The notes under the pieces: model-generated
What the model was told of the DNA's origin: nothing
Database searches by the model: none
The model's input: the letters and a program-made list of their open reading frames with translations, nothing else
Position numbers and translations under genes: made by a program
Assembly: GCA_028290405.1 (NCBI GenBank)
Contig: JAQGJX010000219.1
Location: forward strand, 1-63,673
Length of the DNA stretch: 63,673 bases
Direction of reading: 5' to 3'
DNA from: Hyphomicrobiales bacterium
Lineage (GTDB): Bacteria > Pseudomonadota > Alphaproteobacteria > Rhizobiales > Beijerinckiaceae
Shown here: positions 38,004 through 47,838 of the stretch, in pieces
Layout: the number at the start of each line of letters is the position of its first letter
How positions within the stretch are numbered: the first letter of the stretch is position 1

Positions 38004-38585
38004 TTACTTGCCGTGCTTGCTCAGCCAGTCCTGCATGTCCTGGATCTCGCGGGCCTGCTGCCTGATGATCTCGGCGGCCAGCGTCTTCGAACGATCGTCC
38101 CGGCCGTGCTTCAGGACGATCTGCGCCATGTCGATGGCGGCCTGGTGATGTGGAATCATGCCCCGGAAAAACGCCTCGTCGGGATCCGGCAAAGCGGCCG
38201 CCTGCATCATCGGCCCGTGCGCCTCGTCCATGGCTTTCCGCATTTCGGCGGTGTGGGGCGCCCCATCGGCGCGCGCCGCGGCGCCAGGCGCGGGGGCGGC
38301 GTCCTGCGGCGCGCTTCTCCCGACCATCATGCCTTGCATCAACTGCATCATGCCCCTGCATTCCTGCGGCATGGACTGCATCGCGCGGCGGCACTGCTCG
38401 GGCATGGCGCCCATCATGGACATGCCGCCAGTCGTGGCTGTGGGGCCGCCCGCCGCAGGAGCCTGGGCTGGCGCGGTCTGCTGCGCCGCCTCCGCGGGAT
38501 GATGGCCGTCATGCTTTTCCGTCTGCGCCATGGCGACGCCTGCGGTGAGGAGGAGCGCCGAGGCCGTTGAAAGAAACTGTCGCAT
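38004..38585 (-). CDS. Exported DUF305 protein, Met/His-rich (copper-associated)
   Basis: This 193-residue protein has a signal peptide ([20 protein letters not shown]) and a His-rich start ([10 protein letters not shown]). A Met/Cys-rich stretch follows ([20 protein letters not shown], then MMQLMQGMM), and the C-terminal half is a DUF305 helical domain with [26 protein letters not shown]305 proteins have a ferritin-like helical fold and are often encoded with copper-resistance genes. It lies 47 bases upstream of the P-ATPase on the same strand, so the two form an operon. Copper binding in the periplasm is inferred from the Met and His clusters. Confidence 0.9.
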   Translation of the reverse strand: MRQFLSTASALLLTAGVAMAQTEKHDGHHPAEAAQQTAPAQAPAAGGPTATTGGMSMMGAMPEQCRRAMQSMPQECRGMMQLMQGMMVGRSAPQDAAPAPGAAARADGAPHTAEMRKAMDEAHGPMMQAAALPDPDEAFFRGMIPHHQAAIDMAQIVLKHGRDDRSKTLAAEIIRQQAREIQDMQDWLSKHGK

Positions 38586-38824
38586 GCCTGTTCTCCCGAT
38601 CGCTCCCGTCGTCTGCGCACATGCGCGGCTTTGCCGGAGCGGCGCGCGCCGAACTGTTTTCGATGCGCTCCCACGTGTGACACTTGCGAAGTTTGGGCTC
38701 CATGATCCCTGTCAAAACGGCCCGGCGACCATTTGCGTTCACTTTTTCCGGGGCCGACCATGGAAACCCAAGGGCGCATTGAATATAAGTACAGCAGCCC
38801 ACGGTCGGGCGTCGGAGCGGCATC
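38586..38824. promoter_or_regulatory. Divergent promoter region of the metal module
   Basis: This 239-base gap separates the minus-strand DUF305-copA pair from the plus-strand efflux operon, so both promoters must lie here. I see no clear CueR-type or CsoR-type dyad. A TATAAG hexamer at 38784-38789 lacks a well-spaced -35 box. Confidence 0.4.
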
Positions 38825-39280
38825 TTGGGTTTGTCCTGCCTGCGCAAAGCGCTTTGGATCATCGTCACGCTCGTGGCGGCGAACTTTGCTGCGCTGGGCG
38901 TCGCTTCCGCTCACGATGGGCACAGGACCGGCGCACACGCGGCTGCATCGGCCACGGCCGTGGTGATCTTCCAGCATGCAGAAGCCAAGGACGACGCCGC
39001 GCTCGTGGCGATGGCGCTTGACGCCGCCGGTATTGAGAACCCCAGCCCGGCGTGCCATCGCGGTTTGAACGACGTGCGACCGGCGAACGCGCCGTCCGGA
39101 GACGCTCCCTGCACCGACGGTTGCTGCATGGGGGCTGGCTGTTGCGTGGCGGCCCTTGCGCACGCCGCTCCATCGCTGCTGCGCCCCGCGGCGTCCACGC
39201 CCGTCGCCCTGCGGCCGGAATCCGCATGGGACAGCGCCCTTGGGGCGCGCCTTCTGGAGCCGCCGACACCCAGCGCATGA
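38825..39280 (+). CDS. Small Cys/His-containing exported protein heading the efflux operon
   Basis: This 151-residue product starts at TTG with GGAG seven bases upstream; no ATG in frame fits. It has an Arg-Lys plus hydrophobic signal (LRKALWIIVTLVAANFAALGVASA), then HDGHRTGAH, and in the middle ACHRG and APCTDGCCMGAGCCVAAL, giving six Cys in a short span. Proteins of this layout occur at the head of RND metal-efflux operons in Hyphomicrobiales, but I know no tested function. A periplasmic metal-binding role is inferred. It lies 56 bases before the adaptor gene. Confidence 0.72.
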   Translation: MGLSCLRKALWIIVTLVAANFAALGVASAHDGHRTGAHAAASATAVVIFQHAEAKDDAALVAMALDAAGIENPSPACHRGLNDVRPANAPSGDAPCTDGCCMGAGCCVAALAHAAPSLLRPAASTPVALRPESAWDSALGARLLEPPTPSA

Positions 39281-39336
39281 CCGTTCGCGCGCCGTCCTAG
39301 CGGGCCGCGCGCCATCGTCACGCCTGAGGGTCAGCC

Positions 39337-40992
39337 ATGTTCGTCCGCATTCTCGCGCTCGTCGCGCTTTTTTCCGTCGTCGCGCCTGCGTCGTTCGCCC
39401 ATGAGGGGCACGACCATGCCGCCGCCCCTCCCTCCGCGCCGGCAGCCTCCGGGGCGCCAAGGTTCGAGGCCGCTACGGAGGCCTTCGAACTGGTGGCGGT
39501 GCGGCGGGGGTCCGATCTTGTCGTGTGGCTGGACCGTTTCGACACCAATGTCCCCGTCACGGACGCGACTGTTGAAGTCGAGACGCCCGATGGGCCGCAG
39601 GCCGCCGCCGCGACCCCGGAGGGGACATACCGCCTTCCCGCGCCATGGGCGCAGCGGCCCGGCGGCCATGAACTGCTGTTCACCGTGACGGCTGGCGAGA
39701 CCGTCGACCTGCTCACGGGGACGCTGGTCGTGCCGGAAATCGCGTCATCGGTCGCCGCCGTCTCGGACCCCGCGCGCTTCGCCTCCGGGCCGTTCGGCCT
39801 TCGGGCGCTGGCCGCAGCGGGCGTCGGCGGCCTCGTCCTGGGCGGCCTTCTCGCCGGCGGCTTGCGCACGCGGCGATCGCTGCTCTGGGCGCCCGCTCTC
39901 GGCATTCTTGCGTTGCTCGCGTTCGGCGCAACGCGGCTTCTCGCCCATGAAGGGCACGTGCATGAGAGCCAGCCCCCCGCCCCCACGCCTGGCGGGGACC
40001 GCGCGCAGGCGCTGCCGGACGGCTCGGTTTTCATCCCCAAACCCACCCAGCGCGTGCTAGGCGTCCGCACGCTCATGAGCCGCCCGGAGCGTTTCGCCCG
40101 CCGCGCCGAATTGCCGGGCCGCATTATAGCCGACCCAAATTCCACGGGCCTAGTGCAGGCGGCCTCGACCGGCCGGCTGTCGCCGCCCCAGGGCGGGTTT
40201 CCAAGGCTGGGGGCGCGCGTGAAGGCGGGCGATCTCCTCGCGCATGTGTCGCGGCCCTTCCTGGCCATCGACCAGTCCACCATGCGCCAGCAGCAAGGCG
40301 ATCTCGACCAGCAGATCTCCATCCTCGAGCGTCGCCTGGCGCGGTTTGAAACCCTGGTGAAATCCGGCGCCGTTTCGCAAGTCACGCTGGACGAGGCGAA
40401 GCTTGAACTGCGAGGCCTGCGCGACAAGCGCGCCGCGCTCGAAAGCGTGAAGCAGGAGCCCGAAGCCCTGCGGGCGCCTGTCTCGGGCGTGATAGCCGCC
40501 TCGAACGCCGTCGCGGGCCTCATGGCCGACCCGGCCACGACGATCTTCCAGATCGTCGATCCCGACCGGCTGTTCGTCGAGGCGCTGTCGATCGAGGCGC
40601 CCCAGCCGGGCCTCGACGCGTCCGCACGGACCCCGGACGGCCGCGCGCTCGGCCTCACGTTCGTGGGCGCAGGTCTTGCGGACCGCAATCAGGCGACGCC
40701 GGTCCATTTCGCCGTGACGGGCGACAACGCCGGCCTGCGGCTCGGGCAGTTCGTCACGGTTTTCACCCAGACGCGGGAGAGCGTGGAGGGGCTGGCCGCG
40801 CCTCGCGCCAGCGTGGTGCGCCGCGCGAACGGCGAGAGCGTCGTGTACGCGCACGTGGCGGCAGAGCGGTTCGAGCCGCGACTGGTGCGCACGCGCCCGC
40901 TCGACGCCCAGAACGTGCTCATCGTCTCAGGACTTGAGCCGGGAACGCGCATCGTCAGCGAAGGCGCCGAACTGCTCAATCAGGTGCGTTGA
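39337..40992 (+). CDS. RND efflux periplasmic adaptor (CzcB/CusB-like) with extra N-terminal domain
   Basis: This 551-residue protein has an unusual front half. After a signal peptide comes AHEGHDHAA, then a beta-sandwich of the FixH/YtkA type (residues about 40-140), two hydrophobic segments (about 155-205) and a second metal motif AHEGHVHES. The HlyD-type adaptor part follows: [22 protein letters not shown], a coiled coil ([21 protein letters not shown]) and [15 protein letters not shown]. It would link the RND pump to an outer-membrane channel. The duplicated HEGHxH and FixH-like domain suggest metal capture. The stop lies two bases before the pump start. Confidence 0.88.
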   Translation: MFVRILALVALFSVVAPASFAHEGHDHAAAPPSAPAASGAPRFEAATEAFELVAVRRGSDLVVWLDRFDTNVPVTDATVEVETPDGPQAAAATPEGTYRLPAPWAQRPGGHELLFTVTAGETVDLLTGTLVVPEIASSVAAVSDPARFASGPFGLRALAAAGVGGLVLGGLLAGGLRTRRSLLWAPALGILALLAFGATRLLAHEGHVHESQPPAPTPGGDRAQALPDGSVFIPKPTQRVLGVRTLMSRPERFARRAELPGRIIADPNSTGLVQAASTGRLSPPQGGFPRLGARVKAGDLLAHVSRPFLAIDQSTMRQQQGDLDQQISILERRLARFETLVKSGAVSQVTLDEAKLELRGLRDKRAALESVKQEPEALRAPVSGVIAASNAVAGLMADPATTIFQIVDPDRLFVEALSIEAPQPGLDASARTPDGRALGLTFVGAGLADRNQATPVHFAVTGDNAGLRLGQFVTVFTQTRESVEGLAAPRASVVRRANGESVVYAHVAAERFEPRLVRTRPLDAQNVLIVSGLEPGTRIVSEGAELLNQVR

Positions 40993-40994
40993 GG

Positions 40995-43900
40995 ATGTTT
41001 ACGTTCCTCGTCGCCCATTCGCTGCGCAACCGCATGCTGGTGCTGACGGTCGCGCTTGTTCTTCTCGTGTGGGGCGGCTTCACCGCCGCGCGCATGCCGG
41101 TCGACGTGCTGCCGGACCTCAACAAGCCTTCCGTCACCGTCATGACGGAGGCCGAAGGCCTTGCGCCGCAGGAGGTGGAGCAACTCGTCTCGTTCGTCGT
41201 CGAGACGCAGATGAACGGCGTTCCGGGCGTCTCGCGGGTGCGCTCGGTCTCGGGCGTCGGCCTGTCCATCGTCTATGTCGAGTTCAACTGGGGAACCGAC
41301 ATTTACCGGAACCGGCAGCAGGTGGCCGAACGGCTGGCGCTGGCGCGTGACCAGTTGCCGCCCGGCGTAAGCCCCCAGATGGGGCCGGTGAACTCGATCA
41401 TGGGCCAGATCGTGCTGATCGCCCTGACCGCGCCCGAAGGCGCCTCCCCCATGGAGGTTCGCGAAGCGGCCGATTTTCTCCTGCGCCCCCGCCTGCTGGC
41501 GATTCCGGGAGTCGCGCAGGTCATCCCTATAGGCGGGGAAGTGCGGCAGTATCGCGTGGCCCCAAACCCCGCCGCCATGCGGGCGCTGGGCGTGACCATG
41601 GAGACGCTCGAGAAAGCGCTGGCGCAGTTCGGCGCCAACACGGGCGGCGGATATTCGAACCAGTCCTCGCGCGAATATCTCGTGCGCAACATCGGCCGAA
41701 CGCTGAGCCTGGACGACCTTTCGGGCGTCGTGGTGGCGACCAACCAGCAAGGCTCGATCACGCTGCGCCAGATCGCCCAGGTGAGCTTCGGCGCCCGCGC
41801 CAAACGCGGAGACGCAGGCTACATGGGCAGGCCGTCCGTCATCCTGTCCGTCGAAAAGCAGCCGGACGTCGACACTGTGCGCCTGACGCGAGAGGTGGAG
41901 CGCGCGCTGAAGGAGATGGGCCCGAGCCTTCCGGCCGGCGTCAAGGCGGAGAACATCCTCTTCCGCCAGGCGGACTTCATCGAAACCTCCATCCGCAACG
42001 TCGAGCGCGTGTTGCTGGAGGCGGTCGCGGTCGTTGCGCTTGTGCTGTTCGCCTTCCTGCTGAACTGGCGCACCACGGCGATCTCGCTCGCGGCGATTCC
42101 GGTGTCCGTCTTCAGCGCGGCCATCGTGTTCCATCTCATGGGACTGTCCATCAACACCATGACGCTGGGCGGTCTCGCCATCGCCATAGGCGAGCTGGTG
42201 GACGACGCCGTCGTGGACGTGGAGAACATCTTCAGGCGCCTGCGCGAGAACGAGGGTCTGGACTCGCCCCGTCCCGTGTTCGACGTGATCGTCTCGGCCA
42301 GCCAGGAGGTGCGATCCGGCATCGTTTACGCGACGATGATCATCGTGCTCGTGTTCATCCCCCTGTTCGCATTGTCGGGCATCGAGGGGCGGCTGTTCGC
42401 GCCGCTGGGGCAAGCCTACGTCATATCGATCCTCGCGAGCCTCATCGTCTCGATCACCCTCACGCCTGTGATGTCCTATTACCTGCTGCCGCGCATCGCC
42501 CGCATGCATGAGCGGGAAAGCGCCCTCGTGCGGGGGCTGAAACGCGGATATCGCACGCTGCTGGAGAGAGCGCTTGGCCATCGCGGGCTGCTCGTCTTTC
42601 TGGCGCTCGCGGCCGTCGGAGCGGCGGGCGCGGCCGCGCTGCGCTTGCCGCGCGCCTTCCTGCCCGCTTTCAACGAAGGCACGCTCACCATCAACGCCAC
42701 GTTCGCTCCCGGGATCTCGCTCGCGGAATCGAGCCGGGTCGGCCTCCTGGCGGAGCGACTGATCCTCGACATGCCGGAGGTGAAGTCCGTCGGCCGGCGC
42801 ACCGGGCGCGCGGAGCTCGACGAGCACGCCGAGGGCGTCCATTCGTCCGAGATCGAGGTCGCCCTGAAGCCGTCCGACCGTTCGCGTGAGGCCGTGATCG
42901 CCGACCTGCGGACGCGGCTCGCCGTCCTCCCCATGGCGGCGAACGTCGGGCAGCCGATCTCGCACCGTCTCGACCACATGCTGTCGGGCGTGCGGGCGCA
43001 GATCGCGCTGAAGATCTTCGGAGACGATCTCGACGGGCTCGTGCGCACCGCCGAAGACCTGCGCGCACGGCTGTCGCGGATTGCCGGCCTTGTCGACCTG
43101 CAGGTGGAACGGCAGGCGCGCATTCCCCAGATCGACATCGAGGTCGACTACCAGCGCGCCGCGCTGCACGGCCTGCAACCGGCGGCCATCACGGACGAAC
43201 TGCAACGGCTGTCCAACGGGCGCGTGGTGTCGCGGCTCGTCGACGGCAGCCGGCGCTTTGACGTGGTGCTCCGGCTCGACGACGCGCAGCGCAGCGCCGA
43301 GGCGCTCGGCGATCACCTGATCCAGTCGCCCACTGGCTGGATCCCCATCAAGCTCGTGGCGGACGTGCGCGAGACCGACGGTCCCAACCAGATCCTGCGC
43401 GAGAACGGCAAACGCCGCATCGTGGTCCTCGCAAACGCCGATCCCGGGGCCGACATGGCCCGCGTCGTCGCCGACATACGCGGCGAACTGGCGGCTCGCG
43501 CCCTGCCCCAGGGTTTTTACAGCGTCCTTGAGGGCACGTTCCAGGCGCAGGAGGAAGCCAGCCGGACCATCGGCCTTCTCTCGCTTGTCTCGCTGGCGCT
43601 GGTATTCGCCATTCTTTACAGCCGCTACCGCTCGCTCGTATTCGCGCTGATCGTCATGACGAGCGTGCCGCTTGCGCTGATCGGCAGCGTGGGCGCGCTC
43701 TGGCTCGCGGGGCAGCCGCTCTCGGTCGCGTCCATGATCGGCTTCGTGACGCTCACGGGCATAGCCTCGCGAAACGGCATCCTGAAGATCAGCCACATGA
43801 TCAACCTGGCCATCCAGGAAGGGGCGCCGTTCGGACGCGAGCTTGTCATCCGCGGCAGCCTGGACCGGATGACGCCCGTGTTGATGACCGCGATCTCGGC

Positions 43901-44132
43901 GGGCGTTGCGTTGCTGCCGCTGATGTTCGACGCGCACGCGCCCGGCAAGGAAATCCTGCACCCTGTGGCGGTCACCATCTTCGGCGGGCTCGTCAGCGCC
44001 ACCCTGCTCGACGCCTTCCTGACGCCGGTCCTGGTGCTGGCCTTCGGCCGCAAGCCGCTCGAGAGACTGGTGGCGAGCGCGCGCGCCGCCCCCGCCGCCC
44101 CGCTCGCCCAGCCGTCCGCCGAAGCGTTCTGA
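40995..44132 (+). CDS. Heavy-metal efflux RND pump (CzcA/CusA family)
   Basis: This 1045-residue proton-driven pump has 12 membrane segments and two large periplasmic loops. HME-RND features are [16 protein letters not shown] near the start and the proton-relay helix [24 protein letters not shown] near residue 395, with paired Asp. This helix differs from that of CusA and classic CzcA, so the metal cannot be set by eye. ATG 40995 was chosen over an in-frame TTG two codons upstream. It is encoded with its adaptor, but no CzcC/CusC-type outer-membrane channel is in the window. Confidence 0.94.
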   Translation: MFTFLVAHSLRNRMLVLTVALVLLVWGGFTAARMPVDVLPDLNKPSVTVMTEAEGLAPQEVEQLVSFVVETQMNGVPGVSRVRSVSGVGLSIVYVEFNWGTDIYRNRQQVAERLALARDQLPPGVSPQMGPVNSIMGQIVLIALTAPEGASPMEVREAADFLLRPRLLAIPGVAQVIPIGGEVRQYRVAPNPAAMRALGVTMETLEKALAQFGANTGGGYSNQSSREYLVRNIGRTLSLDDLSGVVVATNQQGSITLRQIAQVSFGARAKRGDAGYMGRPSVILSVEKQPDVDTVRLTREVERALKEMGPSLPAGVKAENILFRQADFIETSIRNVERVLLEAVAVVALVLFAFLLNWRTTAISLAAIPVSVFSAAIVFHLMGLSINTMTLGGLAIAIGELVDDAVVDVENIFRRLRENEGLDSPRPVFDVIVSASQEVRSGIVYATMIIVLVFIPLFALSGIEGRLFAPLGQAYVISILASLIVSITLTPVMSYYLLPRIARMHERESALVRGLKRGYRTLLERALGHRGLLVFLALAAVGAAGAAALRLPRAFLPAFNEGTLTINATFAPGISLAESSRVGLLAERLILDMPEVKSVGRRTGRAELDEHAEGVHSSEIEVALKPSDRSREAVIADLRTRLAVLPMAANVGQPISHRLDHMLSGVRAQIALKIFGDDLDGLVRTAEDLRARLSRIAGLVDLQVERQARIPQIDIEVDYQRAALHGLQPAAITDELQRLSNGRVVSRLVDGSRRFDVVLRLDDAQRSAEALGDHLIQSPTGWIPIKLVADVRETDGPNQILRENGKRRIVVLANADPGADMARVVADIRGELAARALPQGFYSVLEGTFQAQEEASRTIGLLSLVSLALVFAILYSRYRSLVFALIVMTSVPLALIGSVGALWLAGQPLSVASMIGFVTLTGIASRNGILKISHMINLAIQEGAPFGRELVIRGSLDRMTPVLMTAISAGVALLPLMFDAHAPGKEILHPVAVTIFGGLVSATLLDAFLTPVLVLAFGRKPLERLVASARAAPAAPLAQPSAEAF

Positions 44133-44176
44133 ACCGCGCAGCCAACGCACCCCAACACGCATAAGGAGACCAAAAG

Positions 44177-44545
44177 ATGCGCCTGCCCCTCAAGACGCTG
44201 CCGCTCTTTGCGCTGTTCCTGCTCGCCGCGCCCGCGCAGGCGCACGAGGCCAAAGGCCCCCACGGGGGCCGGCAAGTCGATGCAGGGCAGATGCATGTCG
44301 AAATGGTCGCCAACGGCGCGGTGATCGACGTCTATGTGAGCGACGCCAAGGGAGAGCCCGTGGACGCCAGCGGCTACAAGGGACTCGCGATCCTCGTCGT
44401 GGCGGGCAAGCCCCTGCGCGTTCCCTTGGCGAGCGCCGGAAAGGACCGCCTCACGGGAACCGCGCCTGTGGACGTCGGACGCCCCAAGGGCGCCGTGCAG
44501 ATCACCAGCGGCGGCGGGGCCACCGTTCAGGGGAAGTTCGATTAA
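44177..44545 (+). CDS. Small periplasmic protein of the metal-efflux operon
   Basis: This 122-residue protein has a signal peptide (LKTLPLFALFLLAAPAQA) followed at once by HEAKGPHGGRQVDAGQMHVEMVA, a His/Met-bearing segment, and a small beta-rich domain. AAGGAG precedes the start. Proteins with this HE...GPHGG opening are commonly the last gene of CzcA/CusA operons. A metal-chaperone role like CusF is a reasonable guess but is not shown. Confidence 0.8.
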   Translation: MRLPLKTLPLFALFLLAAPAQAHEAKGPHGGRQVDAGQMHVEMVANGAVIDVYVSDAKGEPVDASGYKGLAILVVAGKPLRVPLASAGKDRLTGTAPVDVGRPKGAVQITSGGGATVQGKFD

Positions 44546-44638
44546 GTGAGCGCCCTGCGCCGACGAGGGCTAAAGATATGGCCGCCCACTTCCGTGAGCG
44601 GCCAGCCGTCGTTACTTGAGCGCGTCAAGCTGCGCCTG

Positions 44639-44887
44639 TCAGTTCGACGTGCAGACCTTGGTGGTCTTCACTGCGGCCTGAGCCTCGGTCTCGGTCTTGT
44701 AGACGGCTCCATCGCCGCCCACGATGGTCATCGCGGCGCCCGTGGGCCGCTCGTGCGTCACCGTGCAGCGCTTCGTCTTGACGTCCTGCACGATGTAATA
44801 GCTTCCGCTCGGCGTCGTCACCGTCGTCGATTGGGCGAGAACTGGCGCGGAAATGAGGGTCGCAGCAAGCGCGATTGCGATCTTCAT
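44639..44887 (-). CDS. Small exported protein of unknown function (82 residues)
   Basis: A signal peptide (MKIAIALAATLISAPVLAQ) leads into a compact beta-rich domain (SYYIVQDVKTKRCTVTHERP, VYKTETEAQAAVKTTKVC) with two Cys that could form a disulfide. ATG 44887 follows GGGAG. I recognise the type as widespread in Hyphomicrobiales but without assigned function. The leader contains a perfect palindrome, GCCGCATGCGGC (44906-44917). It converges with the metal operon. Confidence 0.78.
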   Translation of the reverse strand: MKIAIALAATLISAPVLAQSTTVTTPSGSYYIVQDVKTKRCTVTHERPTGAAMTIVGGDGAVYKTETEAQAAVKTTKVCTSN

Positions 44888-45118
44888 GGCTCGTCTCCCT
44901 ATGCCGCCGCATGCGGCATTTCGCAAAACCCGGAGCCCGCGCCTGCGTTCCCGGACGGCGGACCACCGATCGATCTTTGCGCCTCAGCTGGCTCATTGCA
45001 AGGCCAAGCCAAAGCCTTGGCGTGCTTGCGCTCTTTACCAATCCAACCTTTGCCTGTGGAGCATCGGCGCGAAGCCATTTAAGTAGCTCTGGCTTTCTTA
45101 CGAACGTAAAGGGCGGGG

Positions 45119-46243
45119 ATGCTGCGGGTGGAGCGCGTAACGAGGTTCGATTTCCTGTCCGGGGAATACGCGGACCTGTTCGCGCGTTCGAACGCAACCG
45201 CCTTCCAGCATCCGGTCTGGATGGACGCCGTCTGCAGGCATCTGCTGGCGGACGCCCGCTATCGTGCCACCACGCTGGTGGGCCGCCGCGCCACCGGCCA
45301 GCTCGACCTCGTGCTGCCGATGGTGGATCGGCTGGGCTCCAGGATCTTCGAATTCCTGGAGGCCGCCGACATGGGCGTGAGCGACTACAACATGGCGGTG
45401 ATGGATCCGGGCCTGCTGGCGGAGATGTCGGACCGCGCCGGCGGCCCTGATCTAAGGGCCGTTTTCGCCACGTCGCCGGCGTGGTTCCGGCGCGTCCGCG
45501 CCGAGGCCGTGGAGCCCTTGCGGCTGCTGGGGTTCTCGAAACGCTCCGCCATGGGCTATTGCGCGCACGAAGTGGCCCTCTCCGCGCCCTTCGAGGACTG
45601 GCGCGCCCGCACGCTAGATCCCTCCTTCCTGCGATTCCTGGACCGCAAGCGAAAGCGGCTGGAACGCCGGTTCGGGCTGGAATTGCGCGAGATGCGCGAG
45701 CCCGCCGGCATCGACATGGCGTTCACGCTGATGCGCGGGTTTCGCGAAAGCCGCATGCGTGACGATCTGCTTCGCCAGGAGCGGTATTTCAATTTCTATC
45801 GCGACGCCGCGTTCAGGGGACTGCCGTCCGGCCTGACGCGGACCTTCGTGCTCTACGTGGGGGGCGTTCCGCGCGCGGGCCTTTTCGGCGTCTTTCACAA
45901 GGGACGCTTCGCTTTCCTGCTGCTGGGGTTCGACTTTGCGGGCATGCGGAACGCGTCGCTGGGCGTGGTCCTCATCGACAAGGTGATCGAGGATTGCATC
46001 GCGCGGGGCGACGCCGTCTTCGACCTGACGATCGGCGATCAGCCTTACAAGCAAAACTTCTGCCCCACGTCCCAGCCCATGTACGGCATGTGGGGCGGCC
46101 CGCGCCTGCTGACCGGGCTGGCGCACGCAGCCTACGCGCAGGTGAACCGGTTGCGTTACGGGCGCGGCGGACGGCGGCTACTCCTCCCGGCGCTTGGCCG
46201 CTCCGCGCGCGGCGTCGCGGCGGTTCAGGCGTCACGCGATTGA
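45119..46243 (+). CDS. GNAT-fold acyltransferase, CelD/BcsL-like
   Basis: This 374-residue cytoplasmic protein matches the CelD/BcsL (Acetyltransf_6) group. It has an N-terminal unit with FQHPVWMDAV and EAADMGVSDYNMAV, and a C-terminal GNAT half with GGVPRAGLFGVFHKGRFAFLLLGFD and VLIDKVIEDCIARGDAVFDLTIGDQPYKQNF. Members are linked to exopolysaccharide or cellulose synthesis, but no such genes are adjacent. AAAGGG lies before ATG 45119. Confidence 0.82.
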   Translation: MLRVERVTRFDFLSGEYADLFARSNATAFQHPVWMDAVCRHLLADARYRATTLVGRRATGQLDLVLPMVDRLGSRIFEFLEAADMGVSDYNMAVMDPGLLAEMSDRAGGPDLRAVFATSPAWFRRVRAEAVEPLRLLGFSKRSAMGYCAHEVALSAPFEDWRARTLDPSFLRFLDRKRKRLERRFGLELREMREPAGIDMAFTLMRGFRESRMRDDLLRQERYFNFYRDAAFRGLPSGLTRTFVLYVGGVPRAGLFGVFHKGRFAFLLLGFDFAGMRNASLGVVLIDKVIEDCIARGDAVFDLTIGDQPYKQNFCPTSQPMYGMWGGPRLLTGLAHAAYAQVNRLRYGRGGRRLLLPALGRSARGVAAVQASRD

Positions 46244-46311
46244 GCGCCTGCGCGCGCGCCTGAACCGCCCTGCCGCTCAGGCGTTGACTCCGCAGCAACC
46301 GGAGAAGTCTC

Positions 46312-46512
46312 ATGCGGCGGGCAGTGTTTCAGAAGGGCGACGTGGTGGTCCTGAAGCAGGACCTCAACATCGCCGGCGAGATCTTCTCCGCCGGCACGGA
46401 AGGCGTCGTGATCGCCGAGGCCGGCGAGCAGGACTACACGATCGAACTGCTTGAGCCGAAGGCCGAGATCGTGCGCGTTCCCGCCACGGCGCTGGACCCG
46501 GTGCAGCCCTGA
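46312..46512 (+). CDS. Small beta-rich protein (DUF4926-like)
   Basis: This 66-residue protein (VFQKGDVVVLKQDLNIAGEIFSAGTEGVVIAEAG, then TIELL) reads like a small SH3-type barrel similar to DUF4926. GGAG precedes the start. It lies 15 bases before the glutamate dehydrogenase gene on the same strand, so the two are probably cotranscribed. Function unknown. Confidence 0.7.
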   Translation: MRRAVFQKGDVVVLKQDLNIAGEIFSAGTEGVVIAEAGEQDYTIELLEPKAEIVRVPATALDPVQP

Positions 46513-46527
46513 GGGAGACGCCACGCC

Positions 46528-47838
46528 ATGCCCCCTGATTCCCCGCCCTCCGACCGTGAGCGCGCGAGCGACCTGCCCTCCTACCTCGCCAACCACGACC
46601 CAGCCGTCTGGCGCATGTTCCTTGAGCAGATCGACCGGGTGGAGCCATACCTGGGCCCGCTGCAACGCTGGGCCGACACCTTGCGGCGGCCCCGGCGCAT
46701 CCTCACCGTGGACGTGCCGATCCTGATGGATGACGGGCGGGTGCAGCATTACGAAGGCTATCGGGTCCATCATAACACCAGCCGCGGTCCCGCAAAGGGC
46801 GGCGTGCGCTATCATCCTGACGCCTCCCTCACCGAAGTGATGGCGCTTGCGGGATGGATGACCATCAAGACCGCCGTGGTGAACCTGCCGTTCGGCGGCG
46901 GCAAGGGCGCGGTGCGGGTCGATCCGGCGCTCCTGTCGCCTGGCGAGATCGAGCGCATCACGCGGCGCTACACCGCCGAAATCAGCCTGATGATCGGGCC
47001 CGACAAGGACATTCCGGCGCCGGACGTGAACACCAACGCGCAGATCATGGCGTGGATGATGGACACGTATTCGATGACCGTCGGCTCGCTTACGACGGGC
47101 GTGGTCACCGGAAAGCCCCTGGAGCTGGGCGGATCGCTCGGCCGGGTGGACGCCACGGGACGCGGCGTTTTCATCGCCACCAACTGCCTCGCGCCCAAGA
47201 TCGGCCTCGACATCTCCCACGCGCGCATCGCCCTGCAGGGCTATGGCAACGTCGGCAAGGCCGCCGCGCGCTGCTTCCACCAGGCCGGCGGCGCCATCGT
47301 GGCGGTGCAGGACGTCACTGGCACGATCCATTCCGGCGACGGGCTGGATATCCCCGCGCTGGAAGCGCACGTGGCGCAGGGCCGCAAACTGGTGGACTTT
47401 CCCGGCGCGCAGACCATCCAGCACGACGCGCTCTGGGACGTCGATTGCGACATCCTGATTCCGGCGGCGATGGAAAACCAGATCACCGACAAGGTCGCCC
47501 GCAGGCTCAAGGCGCGGCTGATCGTGGAAGCCGCCAACGGCCCGGTGACGCCGGCCGGCGACGACATTCTCAAGGAAAAAGGCGCCGTGGTGCTGCCGGA
47601 CGTGCTGGCGAACGCGGGCGGCGTCATCGTGTCCTACTTCGAATGGGTGCAGGACATCGCGTCCTATTTCTGGGACGAACAGGAAATCGACCGTCGTCTC
47701 ACGCGCATCATGGAGCGCTCGTTCGACGCTGTCTGGGCCGTGCACGAGAGCCGCAAGCTGGACCTGCGCACCGCCGCCTACCTCGTGGGCTGCGAGCGCG
47801 TGCTGCAGGCCCGCAACCTGCGGGGCCTCTACCCCTGA
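46528..47838 (+). CDS. gdhA: Glu/Leu/Phe/Val dehydrogenase (glutamate dehydrogenase)
   Basis: This 436-residue enzyme interconverts glutamate and 2-oxoglutarate plus ammonia. Catalytic features are [19 protein letters not shown], the Lys in [32 protein letters not shown] and the nucleotide-binding [16 protein letters not shown]. The length fits hexameric GdhA/RocG-type enzymes. The coenzyme is probably NAD by its resemblance to catabolic forms, but this is uncertain. GAGGGAG precedes the start. Confidence 0.96.
   Translation: MPPDSPPSDRERASDLPSYLANHDPAVWRMFLEQIDRVEPYLGPLQRWADTLRRPRRILTVDVPILMDDGRVQHYEGYRVHHNTSRGPAKGGVRYHPDASLTEVMALAGWMTIKTAVVNLPFGGGKGAVRVDPALLSPGEIERITRRYTAEISLMIGPDKDIPAPDVNTNAQIMAWMMDTYSMTVGSLTTGVVTGKPLELGGSLGRVDATGRGVFIATNCLAPKIGLDISHARIALQGYGNVGKAAARCFHQAGGAIVAVQDVTGTIHSGDGLDIPALEAHVAQGRKLVDFPGAQTIQHDALWDVDCDILIPAAMENQITDKVARRLKARLIVEAANGPVTPAGDDILKEKGAVVLPDVLANAGGVIVSYFEWVQDIASYFWDEQEIDRRLTRIMERSFDAVWAVHESRKLDLRTAAYLVGCERVLQARNLRGLYP

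Noticed and set aside
37957-38394. Upstream extension of the copper ATPase by 146 residues.
   Set aside because: It overlaps the DUF305 gene in another frame and is Arg/Gly-rich without features. The YHS domain begins shortly after 37956.
38586-38824. CueR-type or CsoR-type operator in the divergent metal promoter region.
   Set aside because: I searched by eye for the paired ACCTTCC/GGAAGGT dyad and for GC-tract dyads and found none convincing.
40980-44162. 1060-residue minus-strand frame opposite the RND pump.
   Set aside because: It mirrors the pump gene's high-GC codon bias; the protein is Arg/His/Asp/Gly-rich without domains, while the plus frame is a complete HME-RND pump.
44579-44604. 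TGGCCGC/GCGGCCA hairpin between the metal operon and the small exported gene.
   Set aside because: The stem is only seven pairs with a 12-base loop and no T-run, which is too weak in DNA of this GC content to call a terminator.
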